From assembly GCA_036558265.1 (NCBI GenBank), contig DATBFY010000354.1, positions 1-26,760 on the forward strand: a stretch of DNA of 26,760 nt, written 5' to 3'. Each line of letters opens with the position of its first letter. The stretch's first letter is position 1. A model generated the notes under the pieces. The model was not told the origin of the DNA and made no database searches. It saw only the letters and a program-made list of their open reading frames with translations. Source of the stretch: RYN-433 sp036558265 (lineage in GTDB: Bacteria; Planctomycetota; Phycisphaerae; Tepidisphaerales; Tepidisphaeraceae). Of this stretch, positions 13,099-19,538 are shown piece by piece. Position numbers and translations under genes: made by a program.

Positions 13099-14491
13099 CG
13101 GACGTGACGGCATGAGCTATGACGCCTTTCGCGCGACAAAGGGGCGATCCGTCGATGCGGTCGGGATCGAGGTGGCGCCCGATGCGATCCATCCCAGTCT
13201 GCACGGCTTTCAACGTGATCTCGTGCGCTGGGCGCTGCGCAAAGGGCGCGCCGCGATCTTCTCGACGACCGGCACGGGCAAAACGCGGATGCAGCTGGAA
13301 TGGGCGCGGCTGAGTGGCGAGCGGGTGTTAATCGTGGCCCCGCTGGCCGTAGCTCAGCAGACGGTGCGAGAGGCGGGAGCGCTCGGCATTGAACTGACCT
13401 ATGCCCGCTCCCAGGCCGATGCGGCGGACCTGACGATCACCAATTACGAAATGGTGCATCACTTCGACGCTGCGCAGTTTGGCGCGGTCGTGCTCGATGA
13501 ATCGTCGATCCTCAAGGCCATGGACGGCAAGCTGCGCACGGCCCTGATCCGGCAGTTTGCGGCCACGCCCTACCGTCTCTGCTGTACCGCCACGCCGGCG
13601 CCGAACGATCTCGACGAACTCGGCAATCACGCGGAATTCTTGGGCATCCTCACGCTGGCCGAGATGCGGGCGACGTTCTTTGTCAACGATCAGGGGACGA
13701 AGGAGCGGATTGGCTGGCGCCTCAAAGGTCACGCCCGTGAGCCCTTCTATCGCTGGCTGGCGTCGTGGGGTATGACGCTGACCAGACCGTCTGATCTCGG
13801 CTATCCCAACGACGGCTATGATCTGCCGCCGTTGACGATAGTGCCCATGATTCTGGCCACCGACTACCGCCCGCCGGGACAGCTCTTTGCCACCAGTCTC
13901 CACGGCATCACCGATCGCGCCGCCGTGCGCAAACAGACCATTGCCGAACGAGTCACCGCCACCGCCGCCCTCGTGGCCCAGGAACCAGACGAGCCCTGGT
14001 TGCTCTGGCCCGGGCTGAACGAGGAGGCCGACCGCCTGACGGCAGCGATTCCGGGCGCGGTCAACGTTCAGGGCAGCATGACGCCCGAGGCGAAAGCAGA
14101 TGCGCTCCTCGCCTTCGCCGACGGTCACATCCCTGTCCTCGTCACGAAACCGTCGATCGCGGCCTTTGGCCTCAACCTGCAACACTGCGCCCGCATGGCC
14201 TTCGTCGGGCTGTCGGATAGCTACGAGCAGTATTTCCAAGCGATCCGCCGCTGCTGGCGCTACGGTCAAACCCGTGAAGTCAAGTGCTTCATTGTCCTGA
14301 CTGAACCGGAAGAAGTGATCTACGAGAACGTCTTACGCAAGGAACGGGAAGCGGCGACGACTGCCCGCGAACTGGTCAAGCACGTCGCTGAATACGAGAA
14401 AGCGCAACTCGGACAGGCACGACACCGCGTCACTTATGACCCATCCGTTCCCATGACTCTGCCGAACTGGCTGAAAGGATTCGCCGCGTGA
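13091..14491 (+). CDS. SNF2-like superfamily 2 helicase
   Basis: About 466 residues. Motif I is FSTTGTGKT (57-65), motif II is VVLDESS (D136-E137-S-S, the phage SNF2-like variant of DEAH), motif III is CTATPAPN (165-172) and motif VI is QAIRRCWRYGQ (383-393). Phage proteins of this type sit in replication/recombination modules and act as DNA translocases or branch-migration helicases. The start may be ATG 13091 (overlapping the HTH gene) or ATG 13112, since neither has a strong ribosome site. It overlaps the methyltransferase start by 4 bases (GTGA). Confidence 0.9.
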   Translation: MTSGRDGMSYDAFRATKGRSVDAVGIEVAPDAIHPSLHGFQRDLVRWALRKGRAAIFSTTGTGKTRMQLEWARLSGERVLIVAPLAVAQQTVREAGALGIELTYARSQADAADLTITNYEMVHHFDAAQFGAVVLDESSILKAMDGKLRTALIRQFAATPYRLCCTATPAPNDLDELGNHAEFLGILTLAEMRATFFVNDQGTKERIGWRLKGHAREPFYRWLASWGMTLTRPSDLGYPNDGYDLPPLTIVPMILATDYRPPGQLFATSLHGITDRAAVRKQTIAERVTATAALVAQEPDEPWLLWPGLNEEADRLTAAIPGAVNVQGSMTPEAKADALLAFADGHIPVLVTKPSIAAFGLNLQHCARMAFVGLSDSYEQYFQAIRRCWRYGQTREVKCFIVLTEPEEVIYENVLRKEREAATTARELVKHVAEYEKAQLGQARHRVTYDPSVPMTLPNWLKGFAA

Positions 14492-15369
14492 ACGTGATCG
14501 ATCAAGTCATCACCGACAAATACGCCCTCTACAACGGCGACAGCGCCGACGTGCTCGCGGGCTTGCCCGATCACAGTGTCGACTTCTCCGTGTTCAGCCC
14601 GCCGTTCATGAGCCTGTTCACCTATTCGGCGAGCGAACGTGACCTTGGCAATAGCGGATCGCCGGCAGAGTTCTGGCAGCATTTCAGTTTTATCTCGGAA
14701 CAACTCGTCCGGGTGATGAAGCCAGGACGCATTGTGGCGATTCACGTCGCACAAGTACCGAGCACCAAGGCCACACATGGCGTGACGGCCCTCTTTGACT
14801 TCCGCGGTGACACCATCCGGCACTTTCAGCAAGCCGGTATGCATTATCACGGCGAAGTAACGATCGATAAGGACCCTCAAGCCCAAGCGATCAGGACGAA
14901 AAGCAAAGCCCTGCTCTTTGTCCAGATGGAACGGGATTCGTCCTGGTCACGCCCTGCCCTTGCTGATTACATCGTCCTGATGCGGGCGCCGGGAGAGAAC
15001 GCCATCGACATTCATCCTGACATTAGTCGCAATGAATGGATCGAATGGGCTCGCCCGATCTGGTACGGCATTCGCGAAACCGACACGTTGCAAGTCGCGG
15101 AAGCGCGGGACGAGCAGGACGAGCGCCATATCGCGCCATTGCAACTCGGCACGATCGAGCGCTGCATTCGCCTCTGGAGCAATCCCGGTGAGACGGTCTT
15201 GAGTCCGTTCGCCGGCATCGGCTCCGAGGTCTACATGGCGGTCAAGCTCGGGCGGCGCGGGATCGGCATTGAGCTCAAACCGAGCTACTTCCAATGCGCG
15301 GTTACGAATCTGGAGCGGGTCACGGCGCGGGTGGAATTGCCGCTCTTCGCCGAGCAGACAACCCCATGA
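14488..15369 (+). CDS. Beta-class DNA (cytosine-N4/adenine-N6) methyltransferase
   Basis: A 293-residue N6/N4 methyltransferase. The catalytic motif IV is FSPPF (S37-P-P-F40) at the N-terminus and the AdoMet motif SPFAGIGSE (~239-247) is at the C-terminus, an order typical of the beta class. SPPF rather than DPPY points to N4-cytosine or N6-adenine specificity without deciding which. The end GIGIELKPSYFQCAV is the usual final motif. There is no restriction endonuclease partner with an obvious recognition role beside it, so it is probably an orphan phage methylase giving protection from host restriction or marking DNA. The GTG start is coupled to the helicase and its stop to the nuclease. Confidence 0.9.
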   Translation: MNVIDQVITDKYALYNGDSADVLAGLPDHSVDFSVFSPPFMSLFTYSASERDLGNSGSPAEFWQHFSFISEQLVRVMKPGRIVAIHVAQVPSTKATHGVTALFDFRGDTIRHFQQAGMHYHGEVTIDKDPQAQAIRTKSKALLFVQMERDSSWSRPALADYIVLMRAPGENAIDIHPDISRNEWIEWARPIWYGIRETDTLQVAEARDEQDERHIAPLQLGTIERCIRLWSNPGETVLSPFAGIGSEVYMAVKLGRRGIGIELKPSYFQCAVTNLERVTARVELPLFAEQTTP

Positions 15370-15764
15370 GCATGAGCGCCGCCGAGTTCCAGGCCACCAT
15401 CCGGGAAGCCGATTTTACCGAGCACGTCATCGCCGAGGCCGAGGCCGCCGGCTGGCTCGTCTATCACATCCCGGACTGGATGTACCGCACGGCGATGGCG
15501 AAATGGCGGGATGACGGTCACCGCCGCGGGCGGTGGTGGCCGCCCCGTGGGTTTCCCGACCTCATCTTGGTCAGAGCCCATCCGCCGCCGCCGGAGCTCC
15601 TCTTCGTCGAGCTCAAAAGCCGCTACGGCAAGCAATCGGTGGACCAGATCGCCTGGCGTGATGCGCTGGTGGCCTGTGGGCAAACGGTCGAACTGTGGCG
15701 GCCCAAGGATTGGCATTGGATCGTGGCGCGGTTAGCGCCGAAACCGAAGGAGGGACGGGAATGA
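15366..15764 (+). CDS. VRR-NUC domain nuclease
   Basis: A 132-residue PD-(D/E)XK nuclease of the VRR-NUC family. The core is GFPDLILVR (D65), LLFVELKS (E82 and K84), GKQSVDQIAWRDAL and GQTVELWRPKDW, the exact order in stand-alone phage VRR-NUC proteins, some of which are Holliday-junction or branched-DNA nucleases. The ATG overlaps the methylase stop (ATGA), and its own stop overlaps the next start. It probably works with the helicase and RecT in recombination or replication intermediate processing. Confidence 0.92.
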   Translation: MSMSAAEFQATIREADFTEHVIAEAEAAGWLVYHIPDWMYRTAMAKWRDDGHRRGRWWPPRGFPDLILVRAHPPPPELLFVELKSRYGKQSVDQIAWRDALVACGQTVELWRPKDWHWIVARLAPKPKEGRE

Positions 15765-16408
15765 TCCGCATCATCATCGTGGGCGTGCTCATCGCCGTGG
15801 CGGCGGCGGCGGTGCCGGTGGAAAAGGCGAGTGCGCATCGTGGCACCTATCGTGTCGCCGCCGGATCGTTAGGTCTGAATATCAGAACGGGCCCCGGCGG
15901 CGACTTCAGACGGCTGTATACGATGCCAAATGGCACCTTAGTCAAGGCACGGGGGCATCGCGGCTCGTGGCTGTATGGCACCGATCTCTCGACCGGGACG
16001 ACCGGTTGGATGTGGCTCGCCTACATGCAGCCGGTGACGGGCGGCGGGGGATCGGGTGGGGGGACACCGTCTCTCACGCTGTGCTGGGACTCGTCATTCG
16101 GGGTTGTGTACTGCGCCCCCTATTGGATTGCCGAGACGATTTACAACGCCGCGATCCGCTGGGGGGTGCCGTACTGGGCACTTATGGGAATTTCCTCGTG
16201 CGAGAGTGGCTACGACCCTTATGTGGTGAATTACGCCGGCGGTGCCTACGATCCGCCGAGTGGCATTTTCCAGATACGGCCCTCCACGATGGCGTGGATT
16301 TATGGTGGTTCGGTCTTCAGCGTGTATGACAGCGCCAACGCCGCTGGCAAGCTGCTGGCATACAATTATTCGTACATGTTCGATTGCGCATGGCGCATCG
16401 GATATTAG
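15761..16408 (+). CDS. Exported SH3b plus transglycosylase-like (lysozyme-fold) protein
   Basis: A 215-residue protein. Residues 1-25 form a signal peptide (IIIVGVLIAVAAAAVPVEKASA, with probable cleavage after A25). Residues ~28-92 are an SH3b domain (YRVAAGSLGLNIRTGPGGDF...GTLVKARG..GSWLYG), then a Gly/Ser linker at 93-101. The rest is a lysozyme-like SLT domain with the likely catalytic Glu148 in SSCESGYDP and PSGIFQIRPSTM. It should act on peptidoglycan outside the membrane. AAGGAGG precedes the ATG, which overlaps the nuclease stop. Its place at the end of the early operon rather than with the amidase is odd: it may be a second lysis enzyme, an export-dependent endolysin, or a cell-surface modifying protein. 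Confidence 0.85.
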   Translation: MIRIIIVGVLIAVAAAAVPVEKASAHRGTYRVAAGSLGLNIRTGPGGDFRRLYTMPNGTLVKARGHRGSWLYGTDLSTGTTGWMWLAYMQPVTGGGGSGGGTPSLTLCWDSSFGVVYCAPYWIAETIYNAAIRWGVPYWALMGISSCESGYDPYVVNYAGGAYDPPSGIFQIRPSTMAWIYGGSVFSVYDSANAAGKLLAYNYSYMFDCAWRIGY

Positions 16409-16415
16409 CCGTGAA

Positions 16416-16424
16416 TGGTATAAT
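16416..16424 (+). promoter_or_regulatory. Extended -10 promoter of the zinc-finger HNH gene
   Basis: TGGTATAAT, a perfect extended -10, immediately after the stop of the preceding gene and 80 bases before the HNH ATG. There is no recognisable -35. It is followed by a 12-bp bulged hairpin at 16443-16474. Confidence 0.72.
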
Positions 16425-16442
16425 TCCGTCACAACATAAGGT

Positions 16443-16474
16443 GGCTGAGGCGGTGTTGATCGCACCCCTCAGCC
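16443..16474 (+). other. Leader stem-loop of the zinc-finger HNH gene
   Basis: GGCTGAGG (16443-16450) pairs with CCTCAGCC (16467-16474). After one bulged C, GGTG (16452-16455) pairs with CACC (16463-16466), leaving a 7-base loop TTGATCG. The stem ends 29 bases before the ATG, just upstream of the strong GGAGG site, and no T tract follows. Position and size parallel the leaders at 17975-18007 and 18988-19018. Confidence 0.7.
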
Positions 16475-16503
16475 TGTCACCGCGATTCACTGGAGGAATC
16501 ACG

Positions 16504-17292
16504 ATGCCCAAGAATCCTACCATCCCCCGAACCTGCCAGAACTGCGGCACCACCTTCTTGGCCAGAGATGACCACGTTGCGCGTGGTGGCGGGAAATTTT
16601 GTAGTAAGCGTTGCAGTGACAAAGGTCGCGACTTCTCAAGTCGCAGGCGTCCCATTCCCCGAATCTGCGAGGAATGCGGGGCGGCATTTACCGTGGTGCC
16701 AAAGACCGTGAAGCGCGGCGGCGGTCGCTATTGCAGCAACAAGTGCAAGTTTGCGAGCAAGCAAGACCGCGTACCACGGACGTGTCTCATCTGTGGAGCG
16801 GCATTTGAAGTACGACCGTCTGTTGTGGCACGGGGAAGTGGCAAATGCTGTTCTCGTGCTTGTCGGTGGGCGCTGCGTCATCAGACTGCCTCCGGCCCCA
16901 CGATGGTCACGCGCATGTGTGAAGGCTGCGGCAAGTCGTACGAGACCACGAAGCACTGCGCCGATCGGGGTGAGCGCAGTTTCTGCTCCAATGAATGCCA
17001 CTACGCATGGAAGCGATCCTATTTCGCGGAGACGCGGCCAAGCACCTCCCGCCGAGTTGGCTGGACTCGAACCCGCCGCCGTGTCTGGGAACGCGATCAG
17101 GGTATCTGTCATGTCTGTGGAGTGTATGTCGAGTTCGGCCCCGACTATCACTGCGGTCACATGGTTGATCGCATTTTTGGCGGCTCCGATGACATGACGA
17201 ACTGCGTGGTGCAATGCCGACAGTGCAATTTACGCAAGCCCAAAAAACACCACACCCGCGAGGAGTATGAGACGTGGCGGCTGGACCGCTGA
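16504..17292 (+). CDS. HNH endonuclease with four tandem zinc fingers
   Basis: A 262-residue protein. Four related ~40-residue zinc fingers of pattern CxxCG...F..V...GG..CS..C start near residues 11, 55, 94 and 138; the fourth is the most divergent. The C-terminal HNH domain is RRVWERDQGICHVCGVYVEF..YHCGHMVDRIFGGSDDMTNCVVQCRQCNLRKPKK, with the GHMV histidine and two CxxC zinc pairs. The fingers probably give sequence-specific DNA recognition. One copy of the same finger is found at the N-terminus of the HNH protein at 18034, linking the two genes. The start is the ATG at 16504, after GGAGG. The gene has its own promoter and structured leader and stands between unrelated plus-strand genes, like a mobile cassette. 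Confidence 0.88.
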   Translation: MPKNPTIPRTCQNCGTTFLARDDHVARGGGKFCSKRCSDKGRDFSSRRRPIPRICEECGAAFTVVPKTVKRGGGRYCSNKCKFASKQDRVPRTCLICGAAFEVRPSVVARGSGKCCSRACRWALRHQTASGPTMVTRMCEGCGKSYETTKHCADRGERSFCSNECHYAWKRSYFAETRPSTSRRVGWTRTRRRVWERDQGICHVCGVYVEFGPDYHCGHMVDRIFGGSDDMTNCVVQCRQCNLRKPKKHHTREEYETWRLDR

Positions 17293-17305
17293 GGGACGTG
17301 CGGTG

Positions 17306-17434
17306 ATGACCGGCCGCGCCCAGCCCCCGAGCGGGAAGGAGCTGCTCGTCTCGCTGCTCCTGCTGCTCGCCGCCGGGCTCACCGTGCTCACCTGTCTCAT
17401 CATCGCCGTATCCATCGCCGTGGGAGGACGCTGA
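17306..17434 (+). CDS. Small single-span membrane protein
   Basis: A 42-residue protein: a short polar N-terminus (MTGRAQPPSGKE) and one long hydrophobic stretch (LLVSLLLLLAAGLTVLTCLIIAVSIAV). The ATG overlaps no earlier gene, and its stop overlaps the next ATG (TGATG). Too short for family assignment; a holin-like or host-membrane role is possible. Confidence 0.55.
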   Translation: MTGRAQPPSGKELLVSLLLLLAAGLTVLTCLIIAVSIAVGGR

Positions 17435-17502
17435 TGCCGTTTGTGCTGCTCTTCGTGGTCGCTGTGATTTGCGCCTGGCTGATTGACCGGCTGTGGCCGT
17501 GA
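17434..17502 (+). CDS. Tiny membrane peptide
   Basis: A 22-residue frame, ATG at 17434 overlapping the upstream TGA, with GGAGG eight bases before it. The product is almost wholly hydrophobic with an amphipathic end (VICAWLIDRLWP). Its stop overlaps the next GTG. Gene chaining and the ribosome site support translation, but the length makes it tentative. Confidence 0.5.
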   Translation: MPFVLLFVVAVICAWLIDRLWP

Positions 17503-17732
17503 GCGATGACGACCTGAGCCCCCGCATGACCACCTGGCAACGGGGCCAGCTCGCCCGCCAACGCAACCGCCTGGGGCTCTCGCCGCAGGCGCTGGACGAT
17601 TACTGCCTACAACGGTTCGGCAGTCGTCTCGCCCACCTCTCGCGACGGCAGGCGCGGCTCCTCGGCGATGAGCTGGGGCGGTGGCGGCGGGTTCCGCCCG
17701 AGGTGAGCGGCACGCCGGTGGATGAGGCCTGA
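17499..17732 (+). CDS. Hypothetical last gene of the rightward operon
   Basis: A 77-residue Arg-rich helical protein. GTG 17499 overlaps the upstream TGA; ATG 17526 (MTTWQRG) is an alternative start. The core LGLSPQALDDYCLQRFGSRLAHLSRRQARLLGDEL resembles the helical hairpin often found at C-termini of phage annealing or SSB-like proteins, a weak resemblance only. It converges with the leftward lysis genes; the 46-base gap between them has GC-rich self-complementary runs but no clear terminator. Confidence 0.6.
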   Translation: MSDDDLSPRMTTWQRGQLARQRNRLGLSPQALDDYCLQRFGSRLAHLSRRQARLLGDELGRWRRVPPEVSGTPVDEA

Positions 17733-17778
17733 GCCACGATGCCGCCCAGACGCGCGGAACCGGGCCGTCAGCGCGCGA

Positions 17779-17901
17779 TTAGGGTCGCCAGCGGCCCAGC
17801 ACCCAGGCCAGGATGTAGAGCGCCCCACAGACGATAAAGACGATCAGGGCGACGGTGAACAGGGTGTCGTCGGTGATGGAAATATCGGCGAACGTGCGCA
17901 T
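17779..17901 (-). CDS. Small membrane protein at the end of the leftward lysis genes
   Basis: A 40-residue protein with one hydrophobic helix (LFTVALIVFIVCGALYILAWVL) and a basic C-terminus (GRWRP). GGGAG lies nine bases upstream of the ATG. It is separated from the holin-like gene at 18489 only by a plus-strand HNH cassette, so before that insertion it was probably the next gene in the same lysis operon. A second holin or antiholin is possible. Confidence 0.6.
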   Translation of the reverse strand: MRTFADISITDDTLFTVALIVFIVCGALYILAWVLGRWRP

Positions 17902-17964
17902 GGCGCGTCACTCCCGCCGGCGCGATTGCCGGCCATCGCGGTAGAGGGCTAGGGAGAAGTTGAT

Positions 17965-17974
17965 TGGGTATAAT
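17965..17974 (+). promoter_or_regulatory. Promoter of the HNH gene at 18034
   Basis: A perfect TATAAT (17969-17974), with TG four bases earlier at 17965-17966, one base off the extended -10 spacing. No clear -35. It runs antisense to the lysis genes and is followed at once by a 13-bp perfect dyad (17975-18007) that must overlap the transcription start. Confidence 0.65.
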
Positions 17975-18007
17975 GAGTCCCTGGTCGTTTGTGCCGACCA
18001 GGGACTC
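17975..18007 (+). other. 13-bp perfect stem-loop at the start of the HNH leader
   Basis: GAGTCCCTGGTCG (17975-17987) and CGACCAGGGACTC (17995-18007) are perfect inverted repeats around a 7-base loop TTTGTGC. The dyad begins directly after TATAAT and ends 26 bases before the HNH ATG. There is no T tract, so it is not a terminator. It could be an operator over the start site or a 5' hairpin in the message. Confidence 0.75.
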
Positions 18008-18033
18008 CGCATCCAGTGATTGGAGCACTGAAA

Positions 18034-18492
18034 ATGCCCCGAAAGCGTAACCTTATTCCCTTCATTTGTCCCCAGTGTGGCAACCACTTCACCGTCCACG
18101 CCTCGCAGGTGAAGCATCGTGCGGCGCCACCGTGTTGCTCTCTTTCCTGCTCTTCTCGCTTCCATTACCGTCAAGAAGTCGTACCGTGGCAAGAACGGTT
18201 CTTGGCGAAAGTTGACTGCAGTGGTGGACCCGATGCTTGCTGGCCGTGGCAGGGAGCGAGAGCGCGTCATGGGTATGGGAAGTTTAATACTGGAAATGGA
18301 ATAATGACCGCTCATCGCCTCGCCTTTGCCTTGGCGTTTGGGCATCTTCCTGCTGACCTGTGCGTGTGCCATCACTGTGACAACCCGACCTGTTGCAATC
18401 CGAACCATCTTTTTCTCGGCACCCAGGCTGAGAACATGCACGACATGCTCCAGAAGGGCAGACACCGAACCTCAACGAGCAGGGGTACCTAG
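18034..18492 (+). CDS. HNH endonuclease with N-terminal zinc finger
   Basis: A 152-residue protein. Residues ~10-40 form one zinc finger (FICPQCGNHFTVHASQVK...CCSLSC), homologous to the four fingers of the gene at 16504. The HNH_3 domain follows: ACWPWQGA..HGYGKF, TAHRLAFALAFGHLP, VCHHCDNPTCCNPNHLFLGTQAEN, very close to the core of the gene at 6560. ATG 18034 is used, with GGAG upstream; the frame is open earlier but that part lies in the leader hairpin. Its TAG stop overlaps the TAG of the leftward holin-like gene on the other strand through a shared CTAG. A stand-alone endonuclease inserted antisense in the lysis module. Confidence 0.9.
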   Translation: MPRKRNLIPFICPQCGNHFTVHASQVKHRAAPPCCSLSCSSRFHYRQEVVPWQERFLAKVDCSGGPDACWPWQGARARHGYGKFNTGNGIMTAHRLAFALAFGHLPADLCVCHHCDNPTCCNPNHLFLGTQAENMHDMLQKGRHRTSTSRGT

Positions 18493-18821
18493 TTGAACGG
18501 CGGGGGCGCGGGCGGATCATCGCGCGGCGTCCGCTGTCCGTCGCGCCATAGGCCGAGGGCGAAGTTTAGCATGACCACGGCGAGCAAACTGCGTAACCCC
18601 GCCCAACAATAGACGCGAGCGTGGCTGCCGGCGGTGGCCTCAAAGAGCCACTCGATGCTATACCCCACCCCCGTCACGGCGAGTAAGAGCATCGCCGCCA
18701 CCCGCGTCCGCCGGCCAGTCGGGCGATCGAGCCCGAAGCTGACATAGAACGTCACCAGGGCGATGATGGAGGCCACCCCGAGGAAGGCCGCGCCGAAGGT
18801 GGCGACGTCACCGGCGTCCAC
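18489..18821 (-). CDS. Holin-like multi-span membrane protein
   Basis: A 110-residue protein with three hydrophobic segments (VATFGAAFLGVASIIALVTFYVSF, AAMLLLAVTGVGYSIEWLF, LRSLLAVVMLNFALGLW) and a charged, Pro-rich tail. It starts with GTG 18821, preceded by GAGGAG and overlapping the upstream small gene by 14 bases. Position after the amidase in the leftward operon, size and topology fit a holin, which would make membrane holes to time lysis. No sequence family is recognised, so function is by context. Confidence 0.7.
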   Translation of the reverse strand: MDAGDVATFGAAFLGVASIIALVTFYVSFGLDRPTGRRTRVAAMLLLAVTGVGYSIEWLFEATAGSHARVYCWAGLRSLLAVVMLNFALGLWRDGQRTPRDDPPAPPPFN

Positions 18822-18957
18822 GCAGCACCCGCTCCTCGACCCGGTTACGCCAGCGTTGACAGTCCTCGAGCTCGCGCACGAGATAGCGCAGCACCGCGAA
18901 ATTGAAGACGAGGAGGACGGCCAGCGCGCCGCCGTTGATCAGGTCGCTCAAACTCAT
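18808..18957 (-). CDS. Small membrane protein with charged cytoplasmic helix
   Basis: A 49-residue protein: an N-terminal helix (MSLSDLINGGALAVLLVFNFAVLRYLV) and a highly charged coil (RELEDCQRWRNRVEERVLRGRR). ATG 18957 has AAGGA nine bases upstream. The topology recalls small lysis accessory proteins of the XhlA/holin-partner type. The HNH gene at 19050 and its promoter lie immediately upstream on the other strand. Confidence 0.62.
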   Translation of the reverse strand: MSLSDLINGGALAVLLVFNFAVLRYLVRELEDCQRWRNRVEERVLRGRR

Positions 18958-18969
18958 GAGCGTGTTCCT

Positions 18970-18978
18970 TGGTAAAAT
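18970..18978 (+). promoter_or_regulatory. Extended -10 promoter of the HNH gene at 19050
   Basis: TGGTAAAAT, an extended -10 with one mismatch to TATAAT, 72 bases before the ATG, starting 13 bases upstream of the divergent lysis gene's start codon. No clear -35. The leader hairpin begins nine bases later. Confidence 0.62.
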
Positions 18979-18987
18979 GGCAGCGAA

Positions 18988-19018
18988 AGGCCGGGCAGCG
19001 GTTGCACACTCCCGGCTT
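18988..19018 (+). other. Leader stem-loop of the HNH gene at 19050
   Basis: AGGCCGGG (18988-18995) pairs with CCCGGCTT (19011-19018), with one G-U pair. Inside, after one bulged C, AG pairs with CT. It ends 31 bases before the ATG and just ahead of the GGAGG site. This is weaker than the other two HNH leaders but has the same position and the same bulged-C layout as 16443-16474. Confidence 0.55.
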
Positions 19019-19049
19019 GGTCACACCCCGACCTAGGACGGAGGTCAGC

Positions 19050-19475
19050 ATGCCACGCCACGAGTTTAGACCATCCGTTGACTATACGATTGAAGATCGT
19101 GGGTTTGAAACGCCCTGCTGGATCTGGCAGGGAGCCAAGAATCAGGACGGGTACGGCAACGTGTATTCCCAGGGGAAGACGCGCCGGGCCCATCGTTATG
19201 CCTACGAGCGACGCCATCGCCCGATCCCTCTTGGACAGGAGCTTGATCACCAGTGTCGCCAGCGGGATTGCGTCAATCCCGATCACCTGGAGCCGGTGAC
19301 TCACCGCGAGAACACTCTGCGCGGGACATCCCCTCGTATCCTGGCGTACCACGCCAACACCTGTTCGAATGGGCACCCGCTCTCGGGAGCGAACCTGATT
19401 CGGAATAGCAATGGAAGTCGACGATGTCGCGCCTGTCATAACGCCCGGCGCCGGAAACCAGCGAATCCCCAGTAG
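19050..19475 (+). CDS. HNH endonuclease (stand-alone cassette)
   Basis: A 141-residue protein with an HNH_3-type core: CWIWQGAKNQDGYGNVY, RRAHRYAYERRH, ELDHQCRQRDCVNPDHLEPVTHREN. A C-terminal zinc knuckle (NTCSNGHPL...RRCRACHNARRRK) is likely to bind DNA. ATG 19050 is preceded by GGAGG. The gene lies antisense between the amidase and the small lysis gene. The 63 bases between its stop and the amidase stop look like the beginning of another leftward reading frame, suggesting insertion into or beside a lysis gene. Confidence 0.88.
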   Translation: MPRHEFRPSVDYTIEDRGFETPCWIWQGAKNQDGYGNVYSQGKTRRAHRYAYERRHRPIPLGQELDHQCRQRDCVNPDHLEPVTHRENTLRGTSPRILAYHANTCSNGHPLSGANLIRNSNGSRRCRACHNARRRKPANPQ

Positions 19476-19538
19476 GCCGTTCATTACGCGGAGATTCAGG
19501 CTCAATTCATTGGCTCCGATCAGCTCCGCCAGGGTCAT
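19476..19538 (-). pseudogene. Possible orphan 5' end of a lysis gene cut by the HNH insertion
   Basis: Directly after the amidase stop (TAAATG) a leftward frame begins MTLAELIGANELSLNLRV, with AAGG upstream, and after 21 codons runs into antisense of the HNH gene. The opening resembles that of the gene at 18957 (MSLSDLINGGALAVLL): M, L, L, I, L, L match with conservative changes between. Both starts share an ACCAAGG before ATGA. It may be a remnant or partial duplicate left by cassette insertion. Similarity is short and could be chance. Confidence 0.3.

Noticed and set aside
13091..15764. Helicase, methyltransferase and nuclease in a row as a restriction or BREX/DISARM-like defence system
   Set aside because: The helicase is a phage SNF2-like type, the nuclease a stand-alone VRR-NUC, and both are translationally coupled within a RecT/PrimPol replication operon; no specificity or restriction subunit is present.
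17975..18007. 13-bp stem-loop as an intrinsic terminator
   Set aside because: No T run follows on either strand, and it lies directly behind a TATAAT and before an HNH gene.
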